Shown: piece by piece, positions 54,987-64,000 of the stretch
Layout: the number at the start of each line of letters is the position of its first letter
Numbering within the stretch: position 1 is the stretch's first letter
NCBI RefSeq assembly: GCF_003722355.1
Contig: NZ_QWDD01000001.1
Span: forward strand, 2,294,001 to 2,358,000
Reading direction: 5' to 3'
Length of the DNA stretch: 64,000 bases
Source: Methylocystis hirsuta
Lineage (GTDB): Bacteria > Pseudomonadota > Alphaproteobacteria > Rhizobiales > Beijerinckiaceae
Notes under the pieces: generated by a model
Told to the model about the DNA's origin: nothing
Seen by the model: the letters and a program-made list of their open reading frames with translations, nothing else
The model's database searches: none
Translations under genes and position numbers: made by a program

Positions 54987-55985
54987 AGGCTGTTCCTCTA
55001 TCCGGCGCCAGCGCTCGACGAGTTTCTTGCGTTCGAACAGCGCGACGACGACGAGCGCGATCAGCAGCGGGACGATGAGATAGAAGAGTCGCCAGACGAG
55101 CAGCGCCGCCAGGACCTTCAGCCGCGGCACATCCGGCATGACATTGATGAACAGCAGCTCGAAGACGCCGAGCCCGCCCGGCGCATGGGACACCAAAGCC
55201 GCCGAAAAGGACAAGAGAAACGCGCCGAGCACGACGAGAAAGCCCGGATTGCCCTGCTCCGGCAGCGCGAAATAGATGATGCCGGCGGCGCCGATCAACT
55301 CCAAGGGAGCCGCGAAGAGCTGGCGCAACATGATGCCGGGGCGCGGATAGAGAATTTCGAAACGCCCGAACAGCCGGATCGCGCGGAAATGCATGAGCGA
55401 TCCGAGAATGTATAGAACGACGAAGGCCAGGCAGGACAAACCGACGACGAGCGCTGTGTTCGGGTTTGTAAGTATGTCCGGAAGGAAGCCCGACAGTCTT
55501 TGCATGAGCGCGGGGTCATAGGTCAGCAAAAGCCCGGCGAGCAGCACATTGCCGAATCCGAACGTGTAGGAGCACAACACCACCAGCGTGGCGACCTGCG
55601 TCGCTGTCAGCCCCTTGGTGGAATAGGCGCGATAACGCACCATGGCGCCCGAGAAAACGCTTGCGCCGATGTTGTGCGACAAGGCGTAGGTCGTGAACGA
55701 ACAGACCGAAATAAACAGCCAATTGATGTGTTTGACGCCTAAGTGCAGGAGCGCGATGCGATCGTACCAGGCGAGCGCCGCATAGGCGACAAGCGTCGAC
55801 AGCCCAGCGAGCAGATAGCGGCTTGTCGGAATGGCCTGGAGATTGGCCCAAACCTCGGCGCCGACCGACTCTCCTTTGAATTCGTGATAGAGGAGGAAAA
55901 ATGAGGCGACGACCGCGACGAGGCCGACGGCCGGCCAAAAATATTCCAGCAGTTTTCTCATGCGGCCCGTCGCGTTAGATTTCAC
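54984..55985 (-). CDS. Lysylphosphatidylglycerol-synthetase-type flippase domain membrane protein (UPF0104)
   Basis: A 333-residue protein with about eight membrane helices. The order matches the flippase half of MprF/UPF0104: AGLSTLVAYAALAWYDRIALLHL, the internal SFTTYALSHNIGASVFSGAMVRYRAYS, LSFSAALVSHAPGGLGVFELLFINVMPD, and a final YLIVPLLIALVVVAL. It lacks the C-terminal synthase domain, so it is a stand-alone lipid-flippase-like protein. Substrate unknown. Confidence 0.88.
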   Translation of the reverse strand: MKSNATGRMRKLLEYFWPAVGLVAVVASFFLLYHEFKGESVGAEVWANLQAIPTSRYLLAGLSTLVAYAALAWYDRIALLHLGVKHINWLFISVCSFTTYALSHNIGASVFSGAMVRYRAYSTKGLTATQVATLVVLCSYTFGFGNVLLAGLLLTYDPALMQRLSGFLPDILTNPNTALVVGLSCLAFVVLYILGSLMHFRAIRLFGRFEILYPRPGIMLRQLFAAPLELIGAAGIIYFALPEQGNPGFLVVLGAFLLSFSAALVSHAPGGLGVFELLFINVMPDVPRLKVLAALLVWRLFYLIVPLLIALVVVALFERKKLVERWRRIEEQP

Positions 55986-56109
55986 CGTCGATCATCGAAC
56001 CGGCCGCAGCTGGCCGCACTCTCCCTCGCATGGAGGACCCGGCGCCCGCAAGCCCCGCTCCATGACCGCCTCGGTAATGAGCGCTTGCGGCGAATCAATG
56101 GAGGCCGAA

Positions 56110-56688
56110 ATGCAGTTGCTATCGCGGATCAAGGGCTTGATCCTGACTCCGCAGACCGAATGGGCAAAGATCTCGGAAGAGGAGACGTCCGTCTTCGATC
56201 TCTACCGCAATTATATTGCGATATTGGCGCTGCTTCCGCCGTTCGCGAGCTTCTTCGGCTCGTGGCTTTTCGGCTTTTCCTACGGCTCGCAAGGAATCAT
56301 GCATCCGACGTTCGCGGGCGGGCTTTATCGCGCCTTCGTGCAGTATCTGCTGAGCCTGCCGGCGATTTTTATCGTCGCCTTCGTCATATCGGCCATTGCG
56401 CCGCATTTCGAAGGGAAGACCGACGACCGCCGCGCCCTGTTGCTGACCGCCTATTCCTACACGCCGGTCTGGCTCGCCTCGTTGTTCGGCCTGATTCCGG
56501 GCCTTCGATGGCTCGACGTGCTCGGCTTCTATGGAATCTATGTTTTTTCCGTCGGCCTGCCGAACATGATGCGCGTGCCAAGGGAAAATCTCGACGTCTT
56601 TACCCTCGCGACGCTGTTTCTCGTCGTCGCGACCGTCGCGCTGCACGGCTGGCTGGTGCATCTCATCGCGCCGCAGCAGCTGATCTAG
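56110..56688 (+). CDS. Yip1-family membrane protein
   Basis: A 192-residue protein starting MQLLSRIKGLILTPQTEWAKISEEET at 56110, with GGAGG six bases upstream. Five predicted helices include YIAILALLPPFASFFGSWLFGF and YLLSLPAIFIVAFVISAIAP, with YTPVWLASLFGLIPGLRWL. Alphaproteobacterial Yip1 proteins share this pattern, and their role is unknown. Its end overlaps the convergent moaE by four bases. Confidence 0.87.
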   Translation: MQLLSRIKGLILTPQTEWAKISEEETSVFDLYRNYIAILALLPPFASFFGSWLFGFSYGSQGIMHPTFAGGLYRAFVQYLLSLPAIFIVAFVISAIAPHFEGKTDDRRALLLTAYSYTPVWLASLFGLIPGLRWLDVLGFYGIYVFSVGLPNMMRVPRENLDVFTLATLFLVVATVALHGWLVHLIAPQQLI

Positions 56689-57152
56689 CGCCAACGCTCC
56701 GCGGCCGCTTCGTCCTCGGATTTCGCGCTGACCCAGTCGCCCGACGCGCCATCCGCGCGGCGCTCCTTTTTCCAGAAAGGCGCGCGGGTTTTGAGAAAAT
56801 CCATCAGAAACGCCGCGGCGGCGAAAGCGTCAGCGCGGTGGCGCGCCGCCGCAAGCACAAGAACGATCTGTTCGCCGGGTTGGATGCGGCCAAAGCGGTG
56901 AATGATAGTCAATCCCTGCAAAGGCCATCGTTCGAGCGCTTCGTCGGCGACGCGACGGATCTCGGCCTCGGCCATTCCGGGATAATGTTCGAGTTCCAAA
57001 GCCTCGAGCGCGCCGTCCTCGTCCCTGCAGAGGCCTAGGAAGCTCACGAGCGCGCCGATGTCTCGCCGCCCGCGCGTCAGCAGCGCCTGTTCCCGCCCAA
57101 GATCGAAATCTTCCGCTTGCACGCGCACCGCCGGGGTCGGCCGCGGCGCCAT
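56685..57152 (-). CDS. moaE: Molybdopterin synthase catalytic subunit
   Basis: A 155-residue MoaE. FDLGREQALLTRGRRDIGALVSFLGLCR at the N-terminus, LELEHYPGMAEAEIRR, LTIIHRFGRIQPGEQIVLV and TRAPFWKKERRADG provide the conserved residues that bind the MoaD tail and carry out sulfur insertion into precursor Z. It is one base after the moaD stop on the same strand; the pair forms the MPT synthase. Confidence 0.94.
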   Translation of the reverse strand: MAPRPTPAVRVQAEDFDLGREQALLTRGRRDIGALVSFLGLCRDEDGALEALELEHYPGMAEAEIRRVADEALERWPLQGLTIIHRFGRIQPGEQIVLVLAAARHRADAFAAAAFLMDFLKTRAPFWKKERRADGASGDWVSAKSEDEAAAERWR

Positions 57153-57153
57153 C

Positions 57154-57405
57154 TCAGCCGCCCGTCATTGGCGGGAAGAAGGCGATCTCCCTCGCTGCGC
57201 CGATTGGCGCGTCCGGCGCCGCATGCGTCTTGTCGAGGGCCGCGCGGATCGTCGCCGGGTTGGCGAAAGCGGCGGCATATCCCTCGTCCCGCGCGGACAA
57301 CCATTCGATCAGCTCACGGACCGTGACCACTTCACGCGGCGGCGCGATCTCCTCTTCCGCCAGACCGATGCGTTCGCGCACCCAAGCGAAATACAGCGCC
57401 TTCAT
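57154..57405 (-). CDS. moaD: Molybdopterin synthase sulfur-carrier subunit
   Basis: An 83-residue ubiquitin-like protein. MKALYFAWVRERIGLAEEEI leads to the C-terminal IAFFPPMTGG, the Gly-Gly end that is thiocarboxylated to carry sulfur. The start ATG at 57405 overlaps the pgsA stop (ATGA). Together with moaE it makes molybdopterin. Confidence 0.92.
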   Translation of the reverse strand: MKALYFAWVRERIGLAEEEIAPPREVVTVRELIEWLSARDEGYAAAFANPATIRAALDKTHAAPDAPIGAAREIAFFPPMTGG

Positions 57406-58010
57406 GTCGCCTCGTCTTCTCCGAAATGGTTCCACGCCGACTGCAGGTAGTCGAACCCGGTATAAAGCGTCAGAATCGCCGCGGCCCACAAGAGCGCCGC
57501 GCCGATCTTGACCGTGCCGGAGAGAACGACTTCGCCGGCCGGTCCGGCGATCAGGAAGCCGAGCGCCACGAGCTGCGCCGCTGTTTTCCATTTGGCGATC
57601 GCGGAGACGGGCAAGCGCACCTTGAGCTCGGCCAAGTGTTCCCGCAGGCCGGACACCAGGATTTCGCGACACAGAATGATGATCGCCGCCCAGATCGTCC
57701 AGCCGGCGACCGTTCGATCGGCGACAAGCGCCATCAGGGTCGTCGCGACGAGCAACTTGTCCGCGATGGGGTCCAGCATCCGCCCGAGCGGCGACTGCTG
57801 CTGCCAGATTCTCGCGAAATAGCCGTCGAGAAAGTCCGTCACCCCGGCGGCGATGAAAATGCCGAGCGCGGCCCAGCGCGCCCAGTGCTCCGTAAAGCCC
57901 AGGAGCAGCCCCGCGACCACCGGGACGGCGGCCATGCGGCCATAGGTCAGCAGATTAGGCAGCGCCAAGGCTTGAGACCGACGCTTGGCGGTGAGGGCCG
58001 TCTGGGACAT
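57402..58010 (-). CDS. pgsA: CDP-diacylglycerol--glycerol-3-phosphate 3-phosphatidyltransferase
   Basis: A 202-residue CDP-alcohol phosphatidyltransferase with the motif TDFLDGYFARIWQQQSPLGR followed by MLDPIADK (D-G-x2-A-R-x8-G-x3-D-x3-D). About six membrane helices. Makes phosphatidylglycerol phosphate. Start 58010 gives MSQTALTAKRRSQALALPNLLTYGR. moaD overlaps its stop, the usual pgsA-moaD-moaE order in Rhizobiales. Confidence 0.93.
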   Translation of the reverse strand: MSQTALTAKRRSQALALPNLLTYGRMAAVPVVAGLLLGFTEHWARWAALGIFIAAGVTDFLDGYFARIWQQQSPLGRMLDPIADKLLVATTLMALVADRTVAGWTIWAAIIILCREILVSGLREHLAELKVRLPVSAIAKWKTAAQLVALGFLIAGPAGEVVLSGTVKIGAALLWAAAILTLYTGFDYLQSAWNHFGEDEAT

Positions 58011-58090
58011 ACCGCAAGGGAATATGTCCCCCGTCCCCAATGTCAATAGAAAGGGCGTCGCCGCCGGGAATCGCTTGCGAAATGCGCCAG

Positions 58091-58480
58091 TTATTCGCGG
58101 TCGAGCGCGAAGGCGCCGGGTCCTGCGGCTGCAAAGAACAGAAATACGAAGCAGTAGAGCGCGGCGAGCTCGCCCTTGTTTTGGAGCGGCCACAGATCCT
58201 GGCCGGCGTGGAAAAAGAAGTAGGCGACCGCCATCTGGCCGGAAAGGATAAAGGCGACGGGCCGCGTGAAGAGGCCGAGCAGCAGCAGCAGTCCGCCGAC
58301 AAGCTCAAGGATTCCGGCCGCGCCCAAGAGCGAGAACAGCTTCAAATTGTCGAACATCGCAACATGTGGGACGCCGAAGAGCTTGGCCGCGCCGTGCTGC
58401 ATGAACAGCAAAGCCGCGGCGATGCGCAGCAGCCCCTGCGCGTGCGGGGCGAAGCGTTGTGGAATGATTCGCAGCGTCAT
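58091..58480 (-). CDS. DoxX-family membrane protein
   Basis: A 129-residue protein with four helices. LLRIAAALLFMQHGAAKLFG near the N-terminus, AAGILELVGGLLLLLGLFTRPVAFILSGQMAVAYFFFHA in the middle, and the NKGELAALYCFVFLFFAAAGPG end are the DoxX/DUF-type pattern. Possibly membrane-associated oxidoreductase; role unknown. It begins 12 bp after the stop of the nitroreductase-like gene and may be cotranscribed. Confidence 0.9.
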   Translation of the reverse strand: MTLRIIPQRFAPHAQGLLRIAAALLFMQHGAAKLFGVPHVAMFDNLKLFSLLGAAGILELVGGLLLLLGLFTRPVAFILSGQMAVAYFFFHAGQDLWPLQNKGELAALYCFVFLFFAAAGPGAFALDRE

Positions 58481-58492
58481 GGAATTGGCCTC

Positions 58493-59104
58493 CTAAAGAA
58501 TCGTCGCGATTTCCTCGTAAGCGAGCCGCGGGCCGCGAGGATAGAGCTTTGCCGGGTCACCGTATCCGATGTTGATCAGAAAATTCGACCTTATCCGCGT
58601 TCCTTGGAAGAATTCCGCGTCGACCTTCGCCCTGTCGAAACCGCTCATCGGTCCGCAATCGAGACCCACCGCGCGCAGCGCGAGAAGGAGATAGGCGCCC
58701 TGCAGCGAGCCGTTGCGAAAGGCCGTCTCTTCGATCAACTTCTCGTTGCCGACGAACCAGGAGCGCGCGTCCGTCGCCGGATAAAGGTGTGGGAGACTCT
58801 CCGGGAAATCGAGATCATAGCCGACGATCGCCGTGGCGGGCGCGGCTATGGTCTTCGGACGATTGGCGTCCGACATCGCCGGCGCGAGCCGGGCCTTCGC
58901 CTCGGGCGAGCGCACGAAGACGATGCGCATCGGCGAGCAGTTGGCGCTTGTCGGGCCCCATTTCGCGTAGTCAACGGCGAGTTCGAGCAGGCTGTCCGGC
59001 ACGTCTTTGGGCAGCCAGCCATTGTGGGTCCGCGCTCCCGTAAAGAGCTGCTCCAGCGCTTCGGGCGCAACCGGACCCGGAGCGTGCCTCTCGATCGTCG
59101 TCAT
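58493..59104 (-). CDS. Malonic semialdehyde reductase/RutE-type nitroreductase
   Basis: A 203-residue FMN-dependent nitroreductase-fold protein. FTGARTHNGWLPKDVP, YAKWGPTSANCSPMRIVFVRS (the conserved SxxN-type loop) and LLALRAVGLDCGPMSGFDRAKVDAEFF place it in the RutE/HadB branch, which reduces malonic semialdehyde to 3-hydroxypropionate. No other Rut genes are in the window, so this assignment may be only subfamily-deep. Confidence 0.85.
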   Translation of the reverse strand: MTTIERHAPGPVAPEALEQLFTGARTHNGWLPKDVPDSLLELAVDYAKWGPTSANCSPMRIVFVRSPEAKARLAPAMSDANRPKTIAAPATAIVGYDLDFPESLPHLYPATDARSWFVGNEKLIEETAFRNGSLQGAYLLLALRAVGLDCGPMSGFDRAKVDAEFFQGTRIRSNFLINIGYGDPAKLYPRGPRLAYEEIATIL

Positions 59105-59121
59105 CGCATTCCCCGCAGCGT

Positions 59122-59880
59122 TCAGATGTCGCGCCCCTCGACGTCAATATGCAGGCGCTCCTCGACTTTGCGGAGCGACTCCTGCTGGGGCGAGATCGCC
59201 AGCGACTTCCGATAGGCCGCGAGCGCCCCTTTTTTGTCGCCGGTCTTCTCCTTGAGCGCGCCAAGAGCGGCGAGCGCGTCAAAACGTTTCGGCTCAAGCG
59301 TCGCCGCGGTCTCAAGGTCGGCGATCGCGCTGCTATCGTCCCCCTGCTCCGCCCGCACCTTAGCGCGCTGGACATAGCCCTCCGCCCATTGCGGCGAGAG
59401 CGCGACCACATAGTCGAGAAGCTTCAGGGCGAGAGGCGGCGCGCCGGCCGCGTCCGCCGCAAGGGCGCGCGCCGCAAGCAGGTTGATCGTGTCCGACTCC
59501 GAACGCGCCCAGCGGCTGGCGATCGCCGCCGAAACGCCCTTCGCCTCCCGCTCGTCTTCGGCCTGCTCCAGGCGAAGATAAAGCCGCGCCATCTCTTCGG
59601 CCCGCTGCTGGTCGGGATCCTTGGGCGGCGGGGGAGGCGCTGCGGCGGCCGGCGCGCGCCGCTCTGGATCAAGATCGCGTCCGCCTTGTCCGGGGCCGAG
59701 CGCGCGGGTCCCAGGAGGCAGCGGAATCCTTCCAATCCCAGGTATGAAAAGGAAATCGCCCTCTTCCTCGCCAAATGATTCGATCGACGGCGTCTCCGAT
59801 GCCTGCGCCAGCGCAAATCCGGCCGGCAGGGCTCCAAGAAAGACCACGATCGTCAGCGGAAGAAGCAGCGGCGTTCGCAT
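59122..59880 (-). CDS. Secreted tetratricopeptide-repeat protein
   Basis: A 252-residue protein starting MRTPLLLPLTIVVFLGALPAGFALA, a signal peptide. A Pro/Ala-rich linker follows, then TPR motifs from about residue 120: LALKLLDYVVALSPQWAEGYVQRAKVRAEQGDDSSAIADLETAATLEPKRFDALAALGALKEKTGDKKGALAAYRKSLAI (described by its A-x8-G-x3-A pattern). Probably a periplasmic scaffold for protein interactions. Partner unknown. Confidence 0.85.
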   Translation of the reverse strand: MRTPLLLPLTIVVFLGALPAGFALAQASETPSIESFGEEEGDFLFIPGIGRIPLPPGTRALGPGQGGRDLDPERRAPAAAAPPPPPKDPDQQRAEEMARLYLRLEQAEDEREAKGVSAAIASRWARSESDTINLLAARALAADAAGAPPLALKLLDYVVALSPQWAEGYVQRAKVRAEQGDDSSAIADLETAATLEPKRFDALAALGALKEKTGDKKGALAAYRKSLAISPQQESLRKVEERLHIDVEGRDI

Positions 59881-60103
59881 TGCCGCTAACATAGCGCAGG
59901 TCAACAGAAACGGCCACAGAGCCGAGAATTAGATTAACCATTTGTAAGTCACGACTCGACCCACGCGCGGCGAATTCATCCTGCGTTCAGGCGAGGCGCC
60001 CGAATCCTTGGCGCGCTAGTTAAGGTTGTTAGGAAACCCTCGCGCTTATCGCGACAACAACGCTGCAGCCCGCTTCAACCGCGGAGCTCTTGGAGTTGGA
60101 TCG

Positions 60104-60361
60104 ATGATTGATAAGATACGCCGTTTGCTGCAAGAGCACGGCCGTCTGCATACCCCGGTGGAACATCTGTCTGATTCGGACGATCTCTACAGCGCAGGGC
60201 TGACGCCCTTTGCCGCCATCCGCACGATGCTCGCGCTGGAAGAAGCCTTCGACGTCGAGTTCCCAGTCTCCATGCTCCGGCGGCAAAGCTTCGCTTCGAT
60301 CAGCGCCATTTGCGACTGTGTCAACCAACTGGTGACCCCGGCCCGACGCTGCGCCGCTTAA
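60104..60361 (+). CDS. Acyl-carrier-protein homologue without phosphopantetheine Ser
   Basis: An 85-residue protein starting MIDKIRRLLQEHGRL at 60104. Its four-helix pattern and the segment DDLYSAGLTPFAAIRTMLAL then EEAFDVEFPVSMLRRQSF correspond to a small stand-alone acyl-carrier family of Rhizobiales. In those proteins the loop is AGLTS followed by HAS or FAS, with the Ser carrying 4'-phosphopantetheine. Here the Ser is Pro (codon CCC). No ligase or acyl-CoA dehydrogenase gene is beside it. It is either degenerate or a structural/regulatory relic. The fold is kept in full, so it may still bind partners. Confidence 0.75.
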   Translation: MIDKIRRLLQEHGRLHTPVEHLSDSDDLYSAGLTPFAAIRTMLALEEAFDVEFPVSMLRRQSFASISAICDCVNQLVTPARRCAA

Positions 60362-60434
60362 GGGTTCCGATTGTTCAGTCGCGTCGCAGAGCATAGAGAC
60401 GCTCGGGAGCTGACATGTTAGCCTTGTACGACTT

Positions 60435-62594
60435 TCAGCCAAAGCCCTGAGAAAAGTCGATGAGTGTTCCCCACTCCGGCTTGTCGATCAGAGGATTGCG
60501 GTTCCCCTGCATTTCAAATATCGCAGCGTTTCGGTGGCGTTCGTATTCCTTAGGCGGATTTTTTTGGTGCCATTCAAGAAGAAGGGGTAACCGATCTTTA
60601 GTGAATTCTCGATCTGCATCCCCTACGCTGCGGGGATATCGAAGCAAAAAATACAATGTTGCGCGCGCGACCGGTCCCTTTCCGCTCGATGGCTCAAATC
60701 CCCCGCTCTCTCTTTTTCCGCAATCATCACGCACGGCCTCTTCGAAATCCACAAAATCGAAGTAAGGCGTGTTGCCACGGAAACTATTGCAGCGAGGTTC
60801 GCAAGCGAAGAGATGATGGATGTCACCGCGCATCGGCTCTCGCTTTGCGAACCACGACTGTGGAACGACATGCTCGCAATTGAAGGGGAGCGACGCTTCC
60901 ATGAGGTCGATCTCCTCCTCTAGTTTTTCAGGTCCGATGACGCTTTCGGTCAACTTCAGTTCGCTGAGCCGCACCTCCCGTAGTTCTGCAATTTTGAAGT
61001 CCGCCTTGATCAGCTCTTCCGCTTCAAATGTTCGACCGGAATAAATGCTGCGAATCAGCCTGTCTGGATGAATGTCGACCCAAGGGTAGACATTCTTGGC
61101 CGGCTGATAGGGAAGTTTTGTGGTGTGTGTCGACGCAATCAGAGCGGAAAGAGTTTTATAGAGTTTATGGCCGCCAGCGTCAGGGCGAACGCCGTTGTAA
61201 TAAGTGTCTACCGCTGCTCTGTCGGTATCCTTGTCGTAGTATGTGCGCTCGCGCGCGGCTCTTGCTTCCGCAAGCGCAGATCTAAGGTCCGTGGGTTCCT
61301 CGACGCGACCGGATGCGGCGTCTGTTTGCACCCTTTGCGAGGCCGCAAACACGCTCGCTCCCGGGGCGACTGCATGGGGCACGGGCGTCGAAGATCCACC
61401 AACTGCAAGGGGCATTGAAGCTCCGCCAACGCTGACGCTGATGTGCAACGGTATTGTCCAGATCGCCACTCCATCTTGCTTGGCGAGTGAGCGGCGAACT
61501 CCGTCCGGCCCCTCAAGACGTTCTTTGGGTTCTTCCGACCGCTCCAACCCGCGAAATAAATTCAAAGTCGGCGGCTGCTTGTCAAACATCTCCGCCCGGA
61601 GCCTGCGCCAATCGCCTTCAAGGCTCTCCTTTTGGATGCGCGCGACGAGCCGGCTCACGCGGGCCCCTTCGTTCGCTTTCCATGCTACGCGATGTTCGCC
61701 CATCCAGTCGGCCCAAACCCGCCCGTCCGTCGTGACGATACGACCCTGAGCGTCTCGCTCTGGCACCCCAGAGTGATGAAGCGCAACGACCTCCCATTGG
61801 TCGTTGAAGACGGGCGATCCCGACGAGCCTGGCGCCGTGTCGGTTTTGTAGTGGAGAAAGAGTTCGAGTTCGTCGACCACCTGGTTTTCGCGGACCGCAA
61901 TCTGCTTCGGTTCGCCATTGGGGTGCTGAATGATGTTGACCTTTTCGCCAACCATCAGTTTGCCGGTTTCCCCGATCAAGCGTAGCCATCCGAACTGCCC
62001 AAGCTCGGGCGCATCGCGAAGCGCAACAAGCGAGAAGTCGAGTTCCGGGTCGGTGAGAAAAAAATCTTCTGGAGCGAAGTGGAAGGAGGTCGGGGTTGTC
62101 GTTTGCCCACCCAACAAAGCTTTGAAGTTGAACTCCGCCACACTGCCAGCCGCCTCGTCGGGAGCGCGGAAAACGTGATTGTTGGTCAATAGCAAGCGCG
62201 GTGAGACCATGAATCCGGTGCCATATCCCGCAAGAGATCCTTGAGGGCCGCGCACGGCGATGCGCGCAACCGATTGCGCGGCCTGCAACCCGCGCTCAAA
62301 AAAACCGATACTCATCAAATCATTCGTCTGCAGGACGCGTTCGAGCGCTCGGGGAAAGCCGGATGCAGCGATCCCGGGGCCGGCAGGCGTCGCAAATCTT
62401 AGGCCCTCGCCGCTTATCGCATTGACAGTTCTAGCATCGGCGTTCAGTCGAATAATTCGCTTTCTGACCAGATCCGGCGGATTCGCCTCTATAATTTTCT
62501 TTTCCTTGATGAGCTTTATTTTTTCCGCTCTCTCCGCGGACCGCTCTACGAAACGCCTCTCAGTCTGCTCAAGCACGCGCTGAAAAGTAATCAT
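60435..62594 (-). CDS. Fusion: trypsin-like serine protease + endonuclease I-type nuclease
   Basis: A 719-residue protein without a signal peptide. Residues 1-55 are a charged helix, probably coiled coil ([17 protein letters not shown]). A trypsin-like (S1/S46-type) protease spans about 100-320: H140 ([11 protein letters not shown]), D186 ([10 protein letters not shown]), S258 ([14 protein letters not shown]). A linker with [16 protein letters not shown] follows. The C-terminal 450-719 is an endonuclease I/EndA domain: [12 protein letters not shown] (E574-H575), [13 protein letters not shown] (591-597), [34 protein letters not shown] and [16 protein letters not shown]. Normal EndA enzymes are exported and alone. 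A cytosolic protease-linked nuclease suggests a proteolysis-controlled DNase, for instance in phage defence, but this is inference. Confidence 0.9.
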   Translation of the reverse strand: MITFQRVLEQTERRFVERSAERAEKIKLIKEKKIIEANPPDLVRKRIIRLNADARTVNAISGEGLRFATPAGPGIAASGFPRALERVLQTNDLMSIGFFERGLQAAQSVARIAVRGPQGSLAGYGTGFMVSPRLLLTNNHVFRAPDEAAGSVAEFNFKALLGGQTTTPTSFHFAPEDFFLTDPELDFSLVALRDAPELGQFGWLRLIGETGKLMVGEKVNIIQHPNGEPKQIAVRENQVVDELELFLHYKTDTAPGSSGSPVFNDQWEVVALHHSGVPERDAQGRIVTTDGRVWADWMGEHRVAWKANEGARVSRLVARIQKESLEGDWRRLRAEMFDKQPPTLNLFRGLERSEEPKERLEGPDGVRRSLAKQDGVAIWTIPLHISVSVGGASMPLAVGGSSTPVPHAVAPGASVFAASQRVQTDAASGRVEEPTDLRSALAEARAARERTYYDKDTDRAAVDTYYNGVRPDAGGHKLYKTLSALIASTHTTKLPYQPAKNVYPWVDIHPDRLIRSIYSGRTFEAEELIKADFKIAELREVRLSELKLTESVIGPEKLEEEIDLMEASLPFNCEHVVPQSWFAKREPMRGDIHHLFACEPRCNSFRGNTPYFDFVDFEEAVRDDCGKRESGGFEPSSGKGPVARATLYFLLRYPRSVGDADREFTKDRLPLLLEWHQKNPPKEYERHRNAAIFEMQGNRNPLIDKPEWGTLIDFSQGFG

Positions 62595-62845
62595 GGAAAC
62601 AATTCCTTCGAACTAAAGCCGGACTTATAAAGCTGGTTGAGTATCACAAAGTTTCATCGACAGCCGGGAGTGAAGCGCAATCTGAGCTAGCTGGCAATAG
62701 AAATGCGAGTTCGCGTGCCTCGTTATTGAGGAATGCCTTGCGTAGCCTATCGGAAGCCTCGCTAGACTGGACATATTTTGGGGTTGTGAGCGCGCTCCCG
62801 CTGGGTTATCGCCCTGATAGGACCCGAACCACGGAAGCTTCATTC

Positions 62846-64000
62846 ATGCCTCCTTATCGTTCACGCACGACGACCCACGGCCGCAACATGGCCGGCGCGC
62901 GCGGCCTCTGGCGCGCGACAGGCATGAAGGAGGAGGACTTCGGCAAGCCGATCATCGCGGTCGCCAATTCCTTCACCCAATTCGTTCCGGGCCATGTGCA
63001 TTTGAAGGATCTCGGCCAGCTCGTCGCCGCCGAAATCGAAAAGGCCGGCGGCGTCGCGAAGGAATTCAACACCATCGCGATCGATGACGGAATCGCTATG
63101 GGCCACGACGGGATGCTCTATTCCCTGCCCTCGCGCGATCTCATCGCCGACAGCGTCGAATTCATGGTCAACGCGCATTGCGCCGACGCGCTGGTCTGCA
63201 TCTCGAATTGCGACAAGATCACGCCGGGCATGCTGATGGCGGCGCTGCGCCTCAACATTCCGACGGTGTTCGTTTCCGGCGGTCCGATGGAGGCTGGCAA
63301 AGTCGTGCTCGCCGGCAAGGAGCACGCGCTCGATCTTGTCGATGCGATCGTCGCCGGCGTGGACGACACGGTCAGCGAAGCGGACGTCGCCACGATCGAG
63401 CGCTCGGCCTGTCCGACCTGCGGATCATGCTCGGGCATGTTCACGGCGAACAGCATGAACTGCCTGACCGAGGCGCTGGGGCTGTCGCTTCCCGGCAATG
63501 GTTCGACGCTCGCGACCCATGTCGATCGCCGGCGCCTGTTCGTCGAGGCCGGCCATCTCATCGTCGATCTCGCGCGCCGCTATTATGAGCAGGACGACGA
63601 AAGCGTGCTGCCGCGTTCGATCGCGAGTTTTGAAGCCTTCGAGAACGCCATCACGCTCGACATCGCCATGGGCGGCTCGACCAACACCGTGCTGCATCTT
63701 CTCGCGGCGGCGCACGAGGCGCAGGTCGATTTCACGATGGCCGACATCGACCGCCTGTCGCGGCGGGTGCCGGTGCTGTGCAAGGTCGCGCCCTCCGCCC
63801 CCGACGTTCATCTAGAGGACGTGCATCGCGCCGGCGGCGTCATCGCCATCCTCGGAGAATTGCTGCGCGCCGGTCTGCTGCACGGCGAGCTTCCGACCGT
63901 CCACAGTCCTTCGGTCCGCGACGCGGTGGCGCGCTGGGACATCGCCGTCACGCAGAGCGAAACCGCGCGCACCTTCTTTCGCGCCGCTCCGGGCGGGGTT
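62846..64000 (+). CDS. ilvD: Dihydroxy-acid dehydratase (partial, 3' end beyond window)
   Basis: A frame open to the window edge, 385 codons, starting [20 protein letters not shown]. Fe-S and substrate motifs are visible: [68 protein letters not shown] (Cys of the cluster), and [17 protein letters not shown]. It catalyses the third step of branched-chain amino acid synthesis and carries a Fe-S cluster. The remaining part, about 200 residues, is outside the window. The gene is intact to the edge. Confidence 0.96.
   Translation, partial: MPPYRSRTTTHGRNMAGARGLWRATGMKEEDFGKPIIAVANSFTQFVPGHVHLKDLGQLVAAEIEKAGGVAKEFNTIAIDDGIAMGHDGMLYSLPSRDLIADSVEFMVNAHCADALVCISNCDKITPGMLMAALRLNIPTVFVSGGPMEAGKVVLAGKEHALDLVDAIVAGVDDTVSEADVATIERSACPTCGSCSGMFTANSMNCLTEALGLSLPGNGSTLATHVDRRRLFVEAGHLIVDLARRYYEQDDESVLPRSIASFEAFENAITLDIAMGGSTNTVLHLLAAAHEAQVDFTMADIDRLSRRVPVLCKVAPSAPDVHLEDVHRAGGVIAILGELLRAGLLHGELPTVHSPSVRDAVARWDIAVTQSETARTFFRAAPGGV

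Overview
The window looks like chromosomal DNA of a high-GC alphaproteobacterium of the Rhizobiales/Hyphomicrobiales type. The signs are a SciP-type (DUF1153) CtrA-interacting regulator with a CtrA-like half-site pair upstream, a SUF-only Fe-S pathway, a DUF6111-cca pair, a rlpA-dacC-tmk-holB run, a short MetG, and intergenic palindromes of a style common in this order. A methanotroph-like or Beijerinckiaceae-like host is possible, but nothing here proves a genus. I found no rRNA, tRNA, CRISPR array or transposase.

Layout. 0.1-3.2 kb: an LprI-domain secreted protein, then an MBL hydrolase and TatD. 3.4-6.3 kb: a tyrosinase with a MelC1-like partner, a bidirectional terminator, and a three-gene overlapping operon ending in a CapA-family protein. 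6.4-11.8 kb: a VOC protein, a methyltransferase, a Pro/Lys-rich membrane protein, metG, a deoxyinosine glycosylase-like protein and a FolM-like SDR. 11.8-14.5 kb: gyrA. 14.6-22.9 kb: a suf operon (NifS/IscS-like desulfurase, sufB, a small secreted protein, parDE, sufC, sufD, sufS, sufT, sufA) with tfoX behind it. 23.0-25.6 kb: an ECF sigma factor with a VWA protein. 25.8-31.1 kb: a hydrolase, anmK, and an accessory cassette (DUF2975 membrane protein, XRE regulator, retropepsin-PDZ protein) followed by a duplicated anmK 5' end, debris and an FkbM methyltransferase. 31.1-38.1 kb: a MoxR-DUF58-DUF4159-membrane protein operon. 38.4-46.2 kb: DUF6111, cca, holB, tmk, dacC, rlpA, recJ. 46.4-49.1 kb: a second MelC1-like/tyrosinase pair followed by a family I.5-like lipase whose nucleophile Ser is Gly. 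49.1-59.9 kb: marC, an epimerase, cysK, mobA, a thioredoxin/CcdA pair, sciP, a flippase-like protein, Yip1, moaE/moaD, pgsA, DoxX, a RutE-like reductase and a TPR protein. 60.1-64.0 kb: a carrier-protein homologue without its attachment Ser, a large trypsin-endonuclease I fusion, and ilvD running off the end.

Working together. The suf operon builds Fe-S clusters. dacC/rlpA/anmK serve the cell wall. mobA/moaE/moaD serve molybdenum cofactor synthesis. The most unusual items are the protease-nuclease fusion, the two tyrosinase/MelC1 pairs (one with a pseudo-lipase), and two places where an accessory insertion is bounded by a partial copy of the neighbouring core gene (the sufB tail and the anmK head).
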